From: a virus
DNA length: 59,921 nt
Reading direction: 5' to 3' (one strand)
IMG/VR virus record: IMGVR_UViG_3300037071_000511
Location: 1 to 59,921 of that record
The first letter of the stretch is position 1. Each line of letters begins with the position of its first letter. Both the position numbers and the translations under genes were made by a program. Below the pieces are notes generated by a model, which made no database searches, had not been told where the DNA came from, and saw only the letters and a list, made by a program, of their open reading frames with translations. Shown in pieces: positions 31,310 through 39,334 of this stretch.

Positions 31310-31495
31310 ATGGCCATGCGGATCGAGTTCGACACCGACAACGCCGCCTTCGAAGACAACCCGATCGGCGAGATCAAGGCGATCCTCGCCCGGGTCGCGC
31401 AACTGGTCGCCAACGGGGGCGATGAGGCCACCGTCTACGACACCAACGGAAACCGCGTTGGCTTCTGGACCCTGAACAAGGGGGAATGGAAATGA
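31310..31495 (+). CDS. Hypothetical early protein
   Basis: 61 residues, MAMRIEFDTDNAAFEDNPIG then 'IKAILARVAQLVANGGDEAT' and a beta end 'YDTNGNRVGFWTL'. Acidic, alpha/beta. Follows the previous stop by one base. Unknown. Confidence 0.5.
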   Translation: MAMRIEFDTDNAAFEDNPIGEIKAILARVAQLVANGGDEATVYDTNGNRVGFWTLNKGEWK

Positions 31496-31686
31496 CCGAC
31501 ATCAAGATCGTCCACAACAAGCTGCTTGGCGGCTGGTTCATCGTGCGAGGCCCGCACCAGACCCCGCTCGGCGGGCGCTTCGACACCAAGGCCGCCGCCC
31601 TCGCCCACCTGAACAGGAACCGCGAGACAGCGCGTACCACCCGGTTCAACCCGGTGGTCTGGGCCCAGAACAACAGGGGAGAATGA
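31492..31686 (+). CDS. Hypothetical early protein
   Basis: 64 residues, start ATGACC at 31492 inside an ATGA overlap. Sequence MTDIKIVHNKLLGGWFIVRG and basic 'AALAHLNRNRETARTTRF'. Resembles small KOW/SH3-like beta proteins with a basic helix; not recognised. Confidence 0.5.
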   Translation: MTDIKIVHNKLLGGWFIVRGPHQTPLGGRFDTKAAALAHLNRNRETARTTRFNPVVWAQNNRGE

Positions 31687-31688
31687 CC

Positions 31689-31976
31689 ATGAACACCATC
31701 CGCTTCAACACCGGCCGCAAGTACACCGCCGCAGGCCAGCGCATCGTCGCCACCTACCGCCCGCACAACGAGGCGGAAGATGAGGGCGGCACGGTCACCT
31801 TCTTCGACCACGACCGCATGGTCGACGGTGAGTTCGATATCTCCAGCGAGATGCTCTTCAACCAGCGCACCGTCATGGACGCCTACGACCTCTACAACGC
31901 CCCCAGCACCAAGCGCTCTTGGCAGGACGGCCTGCAGCGCGGGGGATGCAACACCGATCTAGGAGGACTGAAATGA
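31689..31976 (+). CDS. Hypothetical early protein
   Basis: 95 residues (MNTIRFNTGRKYTAAGQRIV...), AGGGGAGA site ahead. Beta-rich first half with 'TVTFFDHDRMVDGEFDISSE', helical end. Ends in an ATGA overlap. Unknown. Confidence 0.5.
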   Translation: MNTIRFNTGRKYTAAGQRIVATYRPHNEAEDEGGTVTFFDHDRMVDGEFDISSEMLFNQRTVMDAYDLYNAPSTKRSWQDGLQRGGCNTDLGGLK

Positions 31977-32521
31977 CCTACACCACCTACGACACCGTCC
32001 CGGCCTACGAGGCCCCGGTCTGGCACGTTGACGAGCAGGGCCGCCACAACGGACTCGACAACAGGGACAACACCAAGTGGAGCGGCAAGGAGCCGCCGCC
32101 GCCGATCGGCACCGAGGTCGTCGTCACCATGTGGAACCCCACCGGGCTAGGCGTGGTCACCGGCTACTTCACCGAGGGCGGCTGGCTGGGCTTGCTGGTC
32201 AGCATGTACACGGCCCCCGAGTGGTTCACGAAGCGCAACCCGCACAACATGAAGGCCCACGTCTTCGGCCCCGAGTGGCGCAGAGCCATCACGGAAGGCA
32301 CCCTCAACGAGATCGATATCGCAGCGCTCACCAGCTACGCCGCCGAGCACGGCCGCAAGTGGAAGGAGGCGCTGCGGGAAGACTGGATGAAGGCCCGCGC
32401 CGAGCCCGGCCGCTACTGGGCCGATCGCGGCCGTGTCCTGCACCGCCTGCGCAACAACCCGGACTTCGGCCCCCGCGGGCTTGAGAAGTTCCGGCTCAAT
32501 CAGGAAAGGAAGATCGCATGA
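31973..32521 (+). CDS. Hypothetical early protein
   Basis: 182 residues, the largest of this cassette. Tyr/Pro-rich start (MTYTTYDTVPAYEAPVWHVD), a beta core 'IGTEVVVTMWNPTGLGVVTG' and 'GWLGLLVSMYTAPEWFTKRN', and a charged helical C-terminal half (GRKWKEALREDWMKARAEPG). No family recognised. Confidence 0.5.
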   Translation: MTYTTYDTVPAYEAPVWHVDEQGRHNGLDNRDNTKWSGKEPPPPIGTEVVVTMWNPTGLGVVTGYFTEGGWLGLLVSMYTAPEWFTKRNPHNMKAHVFGPEWRRAITEGTLNEIDIAALTSYAAEHGRKWKEALREDWMKARAEPGRYWADRGRVLHRLRNNPDFGPRGLEKFRLNQERKIA

Positions 32522-32814
32522 GCTACAAGACATTCCGCCGCGATCGGCTGCGCAAGCTGATCGAGCAGGGCAGAGTCGAGGCGGTGAACACCTACCACTT
32601 CGATGACATGCACGGCACCGCCACCAGCACCGAGGTTCGCCCGGTGGCGATCGGCAGCATGGACTGGAACACCCGTAAGGCAGGCGTCTGCTACCTCTTC
32701 GACCACGACTTCACCGCCAAGTCTGGCGCGTGCTGGCAGAACGACAACGGCACCGTCACCTTGGTTGTCCACTCCAACAGCAACTACACCCTCAGAATAA
32801 AGGAACCATCATGA
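32518..32814 (+). CDS. Hypothetical early protein
   Basis: 98 residues: basic helix (SYKTFRRDRLRKLIEQGRVE) and a beta part with 'AGVCYLFDHDFTAKSGACW'. Overlaps both neighbours. Unknown function. Confidence 0.5.
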   Translation: MSYKTFRRDRLRKLIEQGRVEAVNTYHFDDMHGTATSTEVRPVAIGSMDWNTRKAGVCYLFDHDFTAKSGACWQNDNGTVTLVVHSNSNYTLRIKEPS

Positions 32815-33083
32815 ACGCCCTCAGACGCAAGGAACTGGCCCTCTTGTACGGCCAGTTGGTCGACCTCAAGGGCAAGGTCGAGGACATCCGCGACCAGATC
32901 GACAGCTTGAAGGATGAGGAGCAGGAATCCTACGACAACCTGCCCGAGGGATTCCAGAACGGCGAGCGCGGCAGCGCCATCGAGCGGGCGGTCGACCAGT
33001 TGCAGACCACCTACGACGAACTCGACACGGCCGTCACCGCAATGGACGACGCCCTGTCCAGCTTGGATGAGGCCAGCCAGTGA
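32811..33083 (+). CDS. Conserved small coiled-coil phage protein
   Basis: 90 residues forming two helices: 'LALLYGQLVDLKGKVEDIRD' and 'IERAVDQLQTTYDELDTAVT', joined by 'SYDNLPEGFQNGERGSA'. This 'NLPE..Q.SERG' hairpin protein is a frequent phage hypothetical. Acidic; role unknown. Confidence 0.55.
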   Translation: MNALRRKELALLYGQLVDLKGKVEDIRDQIDSLKDEEQESYDNLPEGFQNGERGSAIERAVDQLQTTYDELDTAVTAMDDALSSLDEASQ

Positions 33084-33271
33084 GCGCCCGCGACGTCAAG
33101 GAATGGTTCCAGATGATCCAGACGATGGATGACAAGAAGCTTGCCCAGCACCTGCTGGGCGATCTCCGCGCCTACCGCAATCACAGCCAATGGGAAGGCC
33201 AAGACATCGAACAGGTGCTCGCCATCTTCACCGCGATCCGGCTCGACCAGATGACCAAGGAAAATTCGTAG
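33080..33271 (+). CDS. Hypothetical early protein, GTG start
   Basis: 63 residues from a GTG overlapping the previous stop. Helical (KEWFQMIQTMDDKKLAQHLL; EQVLAIFTAIRLDQMTKE). Its stop codon lies within operator box 1 of the next promoter (33267-33275). Confidence 0.5.
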   Translation: MSARDVKEWFQMIQTMDDKKLAQHLLGDLRAYRNHSQWEGQDIEQVLAIFTAIRLDQMTKENS

Positions 33272-33310
33272 TACGCCCCTCTTGCATTACGTAGTACGAT
33301 GCTCCATATT
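33267..33310 (+). promoter_or_regulatory. Early promoter with two perfect boxes
   Basis: -35 TTGCAT (33282-33287), 17-bp spacer, -10 CATATT (33305-33310). Both boxes are the exact 9-bp palindrome CGTAGTACG, at 33267-33275 and 33290-33298, centres 23 bp apart. This is the best-conserved example in the window. Confidence 0.75.
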
Positions 33311-33331
33311 CGGGATAGGAAAGGAGCCCCA

Positions 33332-33544
33332 ATGACCAACCTCGAACTGATCCGCGAACTGGCGAAGCCCGGCAAGGTCTACATGCCGGTCGTCACCGCC
33401 GACGACATCGTCCACCTCGCGATCGAGAAGGCCTATCTGATCGGCCTCCTGAAAGACCAACCCCCCAACGACGAGGCTTGGTGGCGCTTCTACGGCACCG
33501 ATCGCAACATCGCCACCGAGCGCTGGCTCGACGTCAACAAATGA
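33332..33544 (+). CDS. Hypothetical early protein
   Basis: 70 residues behind AAAGGAG. MTNLELIRELAKPGKVYMPV then 'AYLIGLLKDQPPNDEAWWRF'. Alpha/beta, acidic. Unknown. Confidence 0.5.
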   Translation: MTNLELIRELAKPGKVYMPVVTADDIVHLAIEKAYLIGLLKDQPPNDEAWWRFYGTDRNIATERWLDVNK

Positions 33545-33558
33545 AAGGAGAACTCAAC

Positions 33559-33798
33559 ATGGCCCGATTCAAGAAGGGCGACACCGTCTTCTATTTCGCG
33601 CAGGGCAACCCGCGCTGGCCCGTCCGCGCCCGGGTGGACAAGGTTCACCGCGACGGCACCTACACCGTCACCGCGCTCTGGAACGTCGACCGGGCGACCG
33701 GGCAGGACACCGTCGACATGGGCCACCTTGGCTACGTCTACCGCATGCACGGCGGCTTGCTGATGGACCGGGTGGGCAGGGACAGGAGGACAGCATGA
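33559..33798 (+). CDS. Hypothetical SH3-like early protein
   Basis: 79 residues. 'FKKGDTVFYFAQGNPRWPVR' and 'GTYTVTALWNVDRATGQDTV' make a basic SH3/KOW-like beta barrel plausible; the end is Arg-rich (GRDRRTA). Ribosome site AAAGGAGAA. Function unknown. Confidence 0.5.
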   Translation: MARFKKGDTVFYFAQGNPRWPVRARVDKVHRDGTYTVTALWNVDRATGQDTVDMGHLGYVYRMHGGLLMDRVGRDRRTA

Positions 33799-34073
33799 CC
33801 AAGATCATCCCGCACCCCGCCCTACGCTACGTCACCCCTGACACGGTGGCCGAATGCTGGGACGGCGTCGAAGACAACCTCTACGAGGCGCTCTGGAACT
33901 GCGTCGGCAAGTACGACAACGCATGGCGCGCCAACATCGAGGACATCGGCCCGCACGACGTCATCGGCATCAACGCCATCACGGAGTTCTGGGCCGAGTT
34001 CACCCCCGAGCAGCAGATCAAGCTGAACGCGGTCGCTGCCGATCAGCAGGCCATGCGGGAGGAGTTGAGATGA
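33795..34073 (+). CDS. Hypothetical early protein
   Basis: 92 residues in ATGA overlap. Acidic and helical (PDTVAECWDGVEDNLYEALW; FWAEFTPEQQIKLNAVAADQ). Not recognised. Confidence 0.5.
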   Translation: MTKIIPHPALRYVTPDTVAECWDGVEDNLYEALWNCVGKYDNAWRANIEDIGPHDVIGINAITEFWAEFTPEQQIKLNAVAADQQAMREELR

Positions 34074-34267
34074 CCGACACCCTGCGGGTTCAGATCCCCG
34101 TCTATGAAGATCGTTGGATGATGGGCGATCGCTACGGCACCGTCGTCAAGACCACACGACGCGTGCGTCTGCACACCAATGGCCAGATCGAAGAGATCGC
34201 CCACGTCCTGCTCGACAAGAGCAACAAGGTCGTTCGCGTCATCCTCGCCGACTGCGAGGTGATTTAG
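34070..34267 (+). CDS. Hypothetical early protein
   Basis: 65 residues in ATGA overlap. Mostly beta: MTDTLRVQIPVYEDRWMMGD, 'RRVRLHTNGQIEEIAHVLLD'. Unknown. Confidence 0.5.
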   Translation: MTDTLRVQIPVYEDRWMMGDRYGTVVKTTRRVRLHTNGQIEEIAHVLLDKSNKVVRVILADCEVI

Positions 34268-34540
34268 ATGATCATCAAGCCCGTCACCATCACCGTCAGC
34301 GAACACCACCTGAAGGCCGCGATGAATGCGCTGTCCTACAGGCTCACCAAGATGCAGCCCAACACCCCGGGCTACCGGAACGCCGACTACGCATTGGATG
34401 CGTTCTACGAGGCCTTCGTTGCCGCCCTGAAAGCCAAGGAAAAGGCGGCGACCGCCGAGTACGACAAGTACGCGAAGGAGCGCGCGATCCAAGCCTACCT
34501 CGACACCGAGCAACTCAAGAAGCAGGAGAAAGCGACATGA
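34268..34540 (+). CDS. Hypothetical early protein
   Basis: 90 residues, directly following the previous stop. Starts MIIKPVTITVSEHHLKAAMN and has a Lys/Ala-rich helical C-terminal half (ALKAKEKAATAEYDKYAKER). Unknown. Confidence 0.5.
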   Translation: MIIKPVTITVSEHHLKAAMNALSYRLTKMQPNTPGYRNADYALDAFYEAFVAALKAKEKAATAEYDKYAKERAIQAYLDTEQLKKQEKAT

Positions 34541-34848
34541 CCGACAAGATCAACACCATCGTCAAGATCATCGAACGCGCGGAGCCGATCGCCCGCAGGC
34601 ACCACATCCACCTCGATCGGCTGACCTCGATCATGGATGTCGAGAACGCCAACGACCAGTACCCGCTCGACCTCGATGCGTGGCTGGCCGCGGACGACTC
34701 GAACTTCGTCCACGACTTCTTCGGCATCCGGGCCAACATCAACCGCGAGACTGGCGTGCTCGACAACTGCTTCGTGCCGCGCTTCTACAGGCAGGTGGAG
34801 CCCGTCGATGACGGCGGCATGGCTGAAGAGCGGGAGCGCCACCCATGA
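34537..34848 (+). CDS. DUF6874-like protein
   Basis: 103 residues, ATGA overlap. 'IARRHHIHLDRLTSIMDVEN' then 'DSNFVHDFFGIRANINRETG' and 'LDNCFVPRF' fit the plan of the phage DUF6874 family (F-HD..GI...I.R.TG.L..CF.PRF). No known biochemical role. Confidence 0.55.
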   Translation: MTDKINTIVKIIERAEPIARRHHIHLDRLTSIMDVENANDQYPLDLDAWLAADDSNFVHDFFGIRANINRETGVLDNCFVPRFYRQVEPVDDGGMAEERERHP

Positions 34849-35156
34849 TGACCTACATCAGCCTCGATCCCCGCTTCGACATGGAGCAGCTAGGCTACCT
34901 GCCGAGCTTCCTCGATGAGGATGATCCGCGATCAGCCGCAGAGCAGTACGACGCCAACTACGTCAGTGGCTGGCGACCGCTCGATGGGTGGGTGCTGACT
35001 GATCCCGCGACGATGGGCATCACCTACCCCGGCGACCCGACGCTGTTCCCGTTCGCCATGACCAACCTGCGCGACGAGTCGATCCTCTTCTATCGCTACG
35101 CGCAGGTGCTGATCCTGCAGAAGGACGGCTCGTTCGAAGTCTGCCGGATGGATTGA
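34845..35156 (+). CDS. Hypothetical early protein
   Basis: 103 residues: MMTYISLDPRFDMEQLGYLP, acidic middle, 'TLFPFAMTNLRDESILFYRY' and a beta end. ATGA overlap with the previous gene. Unknown. Confidence 0.5.
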   Translation: MMTYISLDPRFDMEQLGYLPSFLDEDDPRSAAEQYDANYVSGWRPLDGWVLTDPATMGITYPGDPTLFPFAMTNLRDESILFYRYAQVLILQKDGSFEVCRMD

Positions 35157-35181
35157 ATGAAACAGAGACAGGAGGAATGAC

Positions 35182-35523
35182 ATGATGATGTTGAGATCAG
35201 CCAAGGGCGATCGCACGCAGCACTACGAGAACCTGAACGCCTACACCCGCAACGGGTTTCCCGCCCGCTGGATGTTGGGCAAGTACTGGCAGATCGATGA
35301 GGCGATTTTCTGGGAGTTCCTAGAGATGCTGCCGCCAGAAACCTGTGAGAACGGGTTCCGCATGATCGAGCGTCTGACCGGCGACATCGCCGCCACCTAC
35401 CTCAAGATCGATGACGACTACTGGTGCGCCATGACCGATCTCACCACGACCCGGCCCGACAAGATGGTCCGGGCGATCCGCAAGCGCGGGATCGGGACGA
35501 GGCGCTGGCTCGCGAGGACATAA
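35182..35523 (+). CDS. DUF1419-like protein
   Basis: 113 residues. 'GDRTQHYENLNAYTRNGFPA', 'DEAIFWEFLEMLPPETCENG' and 'FRMIERLTGDIAATYLKIDD' resemble the DUF1419 family, found in alphaproteobacteria and their phages. Directly followed (TAATG overlap) by the Mom-like gene, with which it may work. Function unknown. Confidence 0.55.
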   Translation: MMMLRSAKGDRTQHYENLNAYTRNGFPARWMLGKYWQIDEAIFWEFLEMLPPETCENGFRMIERLTGDIAATYLKIDDDYWCAMTDLTTTRPDKMVRAIRKRGIGTRRWLART

Positions 35524-36338
35524 TGATTGCGCATCAGCGCCGCATTCGCGAGGCGATGGCCGAGACACACCCGCGTGAGTCTGCCCTCTCTCTGGCAGGC
35601 TATTCGGTCGAGACGATCAGCCGCGCCGACGCCACGCCGATCATCATGCATTACGAGTGGCTGCACACACTCGGGCAATCGACCCTGTTTGTCGGGCTCC
35701 TCTCCCCGTCTAGGGAGATCGAGGGCGTGGCTTGTTTCGGCTGGGGACCGACCGGTCCCATCCGGCAACTGATCGGATCGCCAGCCTTCTGTCTGGAGCG
35801 CGGAGCCTGCGTGCATTACGCACCGCCGAATGCCGCATCGTTCCTGATCACCGCCGCCTGCAAGCTGATCTACCGGGTGAGGGGCGTGGCGCGATTCTTC
35901 GCCTATGCTGATCCGATGGCAGGCGAGTACGGCGCGGTCTATCAGGCGGCGAACTGGCTCTATCTCGGGCAGGGTCTTAACGGTGGCAAAGGCCGCGAGC
36001 AGCGGCTGTTCGTGCTGCCACCCGGCAAGGACGCCAACGAACCATCGCACTGGCAGACGACGCGCATCCTGCGACGGCAGAAGCCCAAGCTATACCTGAC
36101 GACATGCGAGGCTGCGGGCTGGCGGGTTGCCAAGCGCGAGGCCAAGCACGTCTATGCGCTCAACGTCGGGCGCGATCGCAATGGCTGGAAGAAGGAGCTT
36201 CGCGCCAAGCAGGGCGATCGTCCCTATCCAGCACCGCGACCGGAGCTAAAGCGCAAGTCCAGCACGGCCGTGAAGTTTCGAATTGAGCCGCCGATCAAGC
36301 CGCAGTCGGAACTTTTCGAAGCAAGTCTTTCGAAATAG
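35523..36338 (+). CDS. Mom-like DNA modification protein
   Basis: 271 residues from ATG at 35523, overlapping the previous stop. The core has a GNAT-type plan like phage Mu Mom, which converts adenine to N6-carbamoylmethyl-adenine and so blocks restriction. Seen here: 'PIIMHYEWLHTLGQST' (about 38-53), 'GVACFGWGPTG', 'CLERGACVHYAPPNAASFLI' and 'FFAYADPMAGEYGAVYQAAN' (about 125-144). The C-terminal 70 residues are basic. The family call is by motif memory; a different phage acyltransferase cannot be excluded. Confidence 0.6.
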   Translation: MIAHQRRIREAMAETHPRESALSLAGYSVETISRADATPIIMHYEWLHTLGQSTLFVGLLSPSREIEGVACFGWGPTGPIRQLIGSPAFCLERGACVHYAPPNAASFLITAACKLIYRVRGVARFFAYADPMAGEYGAVYQAANWLYLGQGLNGGKGREQRLFVLPPGKDANEPSHWQTTRILRRQKPKLYLTTCEAAGWRVAKREAKHVYALNVGRDRNGWKKELRAKQGDRPYPAPRPELKRKSSTAVKFRIEPPIKPQSELFEASLSK

Positions 36339-36342
36339 ACGA

Positions 36343-36371
36343 TTGACAACTCTGGAATTTCGTAGTTTTAA
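36343..36371 (+). promoter_or_regulatory. Promoter with a half box
   Basis: -35 TTGACA (36343-36348), 17-bp spacer, -10 TTTTAA (36366-36371). Only the left half of the palindrome is kept (CGTA-G at 36361-36365) and there is no second box 23 bp upstream. Two TTTCGAA direct repeats lie just before it (about 36313 and 36328). Drives the DGQHR gene, probably under different control. Confidence 0.6.
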
Positions 36372-36440
36372 ATGATGACGCCGCCCATCCGGCCAAGGAT
36401 TGAGGGCGGCGCTTTTAACGGTCAGCAAGAGGAGAATCTC

Positions 36441-37883
36441 ATGACCGCCACCGATAATATCGTGCGCTTCGCACCCCTTACAACTCACAATGTTACGTTG
36501 CCCGATCACCTGAGTGTCAAGGTGACCAAGGGCAATCTGATCGATGACGCCAGACCGTATGGCTACGATGGCGAAATCTTTTTCGGCGTCTGCTTCATTC
36601 AGGGCGGCCGTATCATGTTCTCGACCGCCATGCCGATCAGCACCATGCTGAAGGTGTCAAAGGTCGATCGCGCCAAGGCAGGCTCGACCGTCAGCGAGGT
36701 GATGGAGAAGGCCAACCGGCCCAAGATCGCTGGCCATGCGCAGGCACTTCGCAAGTACCTGCTCAACACCGCATGCGTAGGCGAGAAGTTCATCCTGCCC
36801 GGGATGAGCTTCAATTTCGGTGATGAGAGCACGACCCCGGAAGACGCGCCGGATGCAGTGCTCGTCATCTACGCCGACGAGAACGAACAGGCGAGCAATG
36901 GCTGGCCGGCCCGCTTCCACCTGCCCCGCGCCATCCTGCTCGATACGACGGACGGCGGTCACCGTGGCGGCGAAACCGCTGCCATCATCAACGACGGCGG
37001 CAATAGCTTTACGACGGATCAGGAACGCGAGAACCTGCGCCGCAATGCCGTGCCCGTGACCATCATCTTCGAGCGCAAGCGCATCGATGCGCATCAGGAT
37101 TTTGCTGATGCTGCGCGGGCAAAGCCGATCACCGGCTCGCTGATCTCCACCTTCGACGTCCGCGATCTTCGCAATTCGCGCACCATCAGGCTGGTCGAGA
37201 GCGTGCCGTTCCTGAAGCATTACGTCGATGCGACGGCGGCCAACGTCAACCTGTCGGCAGGCAGTCTGAAAATATGGTCGATGTCGGCAGCGCGTGGCTT
37301 CGTCAGCCACATTCAGGATCGCTATCCTCCAGCCAAGGATGGCGACGTCGAGAAGACTCTGGTCGAGAAACTGGAGGGTGCCGAGGATTTCTTCGGCTCC
37401 GTCATCCAGCACATGCCGCAGCTTCACACGCTTGACCTTGCTCGCCTTGAAGCAGATGCGCGCAAGCAATCCAGTGCTCCAGTGGCAACGCCCCCGGTGC
37501 GCACGGAGACGCCCAAGACGTTCCGCAACAAGCGGGGCGGCGACATCGCCCTGCGCGGCGTCGGTCTGAGCCTTCTGGCGCGGGCCTTCATCCATGCCAA
37601 GGAATACGGCATGAGCTTCGATGACGTGGCGCAGAGACTGGGACAGGTCGACTGGCACCTGCTCGACATCGAGAAGGATCAGCTTCCTGATCCGACGACA
37701 GACGAGGGTCGCCAGACCTTCGCCGCCGAGGTCAAGAAGCATGTGCTGCCCATCTGGGGATCGATGGTGATCATTGGCGAGAGCCGTTACAAGATCGGCT
37801 CCTCCAACGAGGAGGCCAATGGTGCGTGGGAACGCATCAAGGCCAAGCACTTCGATGCGCCGCAGACGCTCGCTGCCGAGTAG
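36441..37883 (+). CDS. DGQHR/DndB-like protein
   Basis: 480 residues from ATG at 36441 (GAGGAGA upstream). The family motif appears as 'TDGGHRGGETAAI' near residue 169 (DGGHR in place of DGQHR). It is followed by 'VPVTIIFERKRIDAHQDFAD' and 'ISTFDVRDLRNS', the usual next elements of DndB/DpdB-type proteins. Such proteins accompany phosphorothioate or deazaguanine DNA modification, but no other dnd or dpd gene is visible here. The C-terminal 150 residues are helical. It has its own promoter and terminator, so it is an independent unit. Confidence 0.65.
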   Translation: MTATDNIVRFAPLTTHNVTLPDHLSVKVTKGNLIDDARPYGYDGEIFFGVCFIQGGRIMFSTAMPISTMLKVSKVDRAKAGSTVSEVMEKANRPKIAGHAQALRKYLLNTACVGEKFILPGMSFNFGDESTTPEDAPDAVLVIYADENEQASNGWPARFHLPRAILLDTTDGGHRGGETAAIINDGGNSFTTDQERENLRRNAVPVTIIFERKRIDAHQDFADAARAKPITGSLISTFDVRDLRNSRTIRLVESVPFLKHYVDATAANVNLSAGSLKIWSMSAARGFVSHIQDRYPPAKDGDVEKTLVEKLEGAEDFFGSVIQHMPQLHTLDLARLEADARKQSSAPVATPPVRTETPKTFRNKRGGDIALRGVGLSLLARAFIHAKEYGMSFDDVAQRLGQVDWHLLDIEKDQLPDPTTDEGRQTFAAEVKKHVLPIWGSMVIIGESRYKIGSSNEEANGAWERIKAKHFDAPQTLAAE

Positions 37884-37900
37884 GCACCACCAAAGCAGAA

Positions 37901-37929
37901 AGGGGTCGCCAGTGGCGGCCCCTTTTTTT
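37901..37929 (+). terminator. Intrinsic terminator after the DGQHR gene
   Basis: AGGGGTCGCC / GGCGGCCCCT: ten pairs (one G-U) with an AGT loop, followed by seven T (37923-37929). The T-run touches operator box 1 of the next promoter (37929-37937). Confidence 0.88.
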
Positions 37930-37971
37930 GTGACACACCCCCTTGCAATTTCGTAGTACGGTCGCTATGTT
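37929..37971 (+). promoter_or_regulatory. Early promoter with paired boxes
   Basis: -35 TTGCAA (37943-37948), 17-bp spacer, -10 TATGTT (37966-37971). Box 1 is TGTG-A-CACA (37929-37937), a perfect palindrome with different outer bases; box 2 is the exact CGTAGTACG (37952-37960). Centres 23 bp apart. Confidence 0.72.
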
Positions 37972-38018
37972 CGTGGTGGAACTAGAAACCAGCGCAGAGC
38001 CCCCGGAGGTGGGCGGTT

Positions 38019-38141
38019 ATGCTGACCAGAAGAATGATGAAGCGAAACAGAGCCAGAGCCAGAGCCAAGCAGAGGATGCGCGCAGTGATGCAGGCGATCT
38101 TCGACACGCTCTTCGGCACAATGAGGGAGATGACCGCGTGA
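38019..38141 (+). CDS. 40-residue Arg-rich peptide
   Basis: MLTRRMMKRNRARARAKQRM then a helix 'AVMQAIFDTLFGTMREM'. GGAGG is 9 nt upstream and the stop overlaps the GTG start of the next gene (GTGA). It is strongly basic; it could bind RNA or DNA, or only serve as a coupled leader peptide. Confidence 0.45.
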   Translation: MLTRRMMKRNRARARAKQRMRAVMQAIFDTLFGTMREMTA

Positions 38142-38461
38142 CTGAACTAGAAACCATGATTGCCGAGATGGCCCGCCTCAAGCAGGCGCGAGCCGATACC
38201 TACCTCGCCCACAGTGAGGCGGATAAGGCCTACACGGAAGGCAGCAAGCGCCTGACCGATGCGCTCATCGCCGCTGGCGGATGGAAGGAAGATCAGGTGA
38301 TCAAGCTGCAGAGCGGTGGCGAGGCCAAGATCGGCCACTTCCGCCGCACCGACGACGGCACCCTGATGGCGGCCTGCTACGACCGCACCGGAAACGGTGC
38401 ATGGAGCAAGCGCGCCCGCCTGCTCGTCACACTCAGAACCCCTGCGAAGGAGACAGCATGA
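38138..38461 (+). CDS. Hypothetical early protein, GTG start
   Basis: 107 residues from the GTG at 38138 with GAGGGAG upstream; the longer in-frame opening would start within the promoter. Coiled N-terminus (VTELETMIAEMARLKQARAD) then a beta part 'QVIKLQSGGEAKIGHFRRTD'. Unknown role. Confidence 0.5.
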   Translation: MTELETMIAEMARLKQARADTYLAHSEADKAYTEGSKRLTDALIAAGGWKEDQVIKLQSGGEAKIGHFRRTDDGTLMAACYDRTGNGAWSKRARLLVTLRTPAKETA

Positions 38462-38805
38462 CCAACCCGGCAAGAGAAGCCCTGACCCGCGCGGTCAATC
38501 GAGCGATCGAGGAAGGCGCACCCGTCTACGTCAACAAGGCGGACCCTACCCTCCTGACCACCATGCCCACACTGGGCCTCACTGACAGCGGTGCCGAGAT
38601 CAAGATGCGCCGCACCCTGCCCAATCGCAGCGGCAACCTCGCGGCCGAGATCGTGCTCTGTCACCTGCCTTGGAACACGGTCACCCCGTTCGTGACGTGG
38701 CAGGCCAACACCGATAGCCAGTACGGCGGGACGTACTGGGGCCATTACTTCAAGGCCGACGAGGCCGACGAGGCCGTAACCGATTTCATGAAGAGAGGAC
38801 GCTGA
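38458..38805 (+). CDS. Hypothetical early protein
   Basis: 115 residues in ATGA overlap. MTNPAREALTRAVNRAIEEG, then beta with 'NLAAEIVLCHLPWNTVTPFV'. Not recognised. Confidence 0.5.
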   Translation: MTNPAREALTRAVNRAIEEGAPVYVNKADPTLLTTMPTLGLTDSGAEIKMRRTLPNRSGNLAAEIVLCHLPWNTVTPFVTWQANTDSQYGGTYWGHYFKADEADEAVTDFMKRGR

Positions 38806-38806
38806 C

Positions 38807-39334
38807 ATGCTCGCCAACAAAATCCAATTCGGCAAGGAGTACGCCGTCAACTACAAGGGCGCGCTCCACTCCCTGCGCGTGACCGAGATGCACAACATCC
38901 GCACCGGGAACCATAACGCCACCAACTACGTCGTTGGCAGCATCACCACCGCCGAGCCGAACGAGATCGGCATGTATCCCACGGTCAAGTTCCAAGCCTC
39001 CGACATCCTCGATGAGGTCGAGAAGTACCGCGAACTGGTCGAGGAGAAGGCCCGCCAGAAGCGCGAAACCGACGCCCGGATCGAGGCAGCTACCGCCAAG
39101 AAGGAACTGGCCGCCACCCTGCTCGCCAAGGCGATCGGCGTGCCGGTCATCCTCACGACCAAGGCAGGGAACTATGCGCAGATGGCGCAGGAGGCCCACG
39201 TCAGCGCGAGCAGCTACAGCGGCATCGTTGTTGACGCGAAGGCCTTCGACGCCCTGATCGTCTACCTGCAGCACGCAGGCGTTACCGTGGGCGAAACGGT
39301 TGACGCCGCTGGGCTCTTCAAGGAAGAGGCATGA
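38807..39334 (+). CDS. Hypothetical early protein
   Basis: 175 residues. N-terminal beta part (YAVNYKGALHSLRVTEMHNI), central charged coiled coil (VEEKARQKRETDARIEAATA), then a second alpha/beta part. May be an oligomeric regulator. No family recognised. Confidence 0.5.
   Translation: MLANKIQFGKEYAVNYKGALHSLRVTEMHNIRTGNHNATNYVVGSITTAEPNEIGMYPTVKFQASDILDEVEKYRELVEEKARQKRETDARIEAATAKKELAATLLAKAIGVPVILTTKAGNYAQMAQEAHVSASSYSGIVVDAKAFDALIVYLQHAGVTVGETVDAAGLFKEEA

Noticed and set aside
36657-37850. A 397-codon minus-strand frame opposite the DGQHR gene
   Set aside because: Composition and lack of signals indicate a shadow; the plus-strand gene has promoter, ribosome site, terminator and family motifs.
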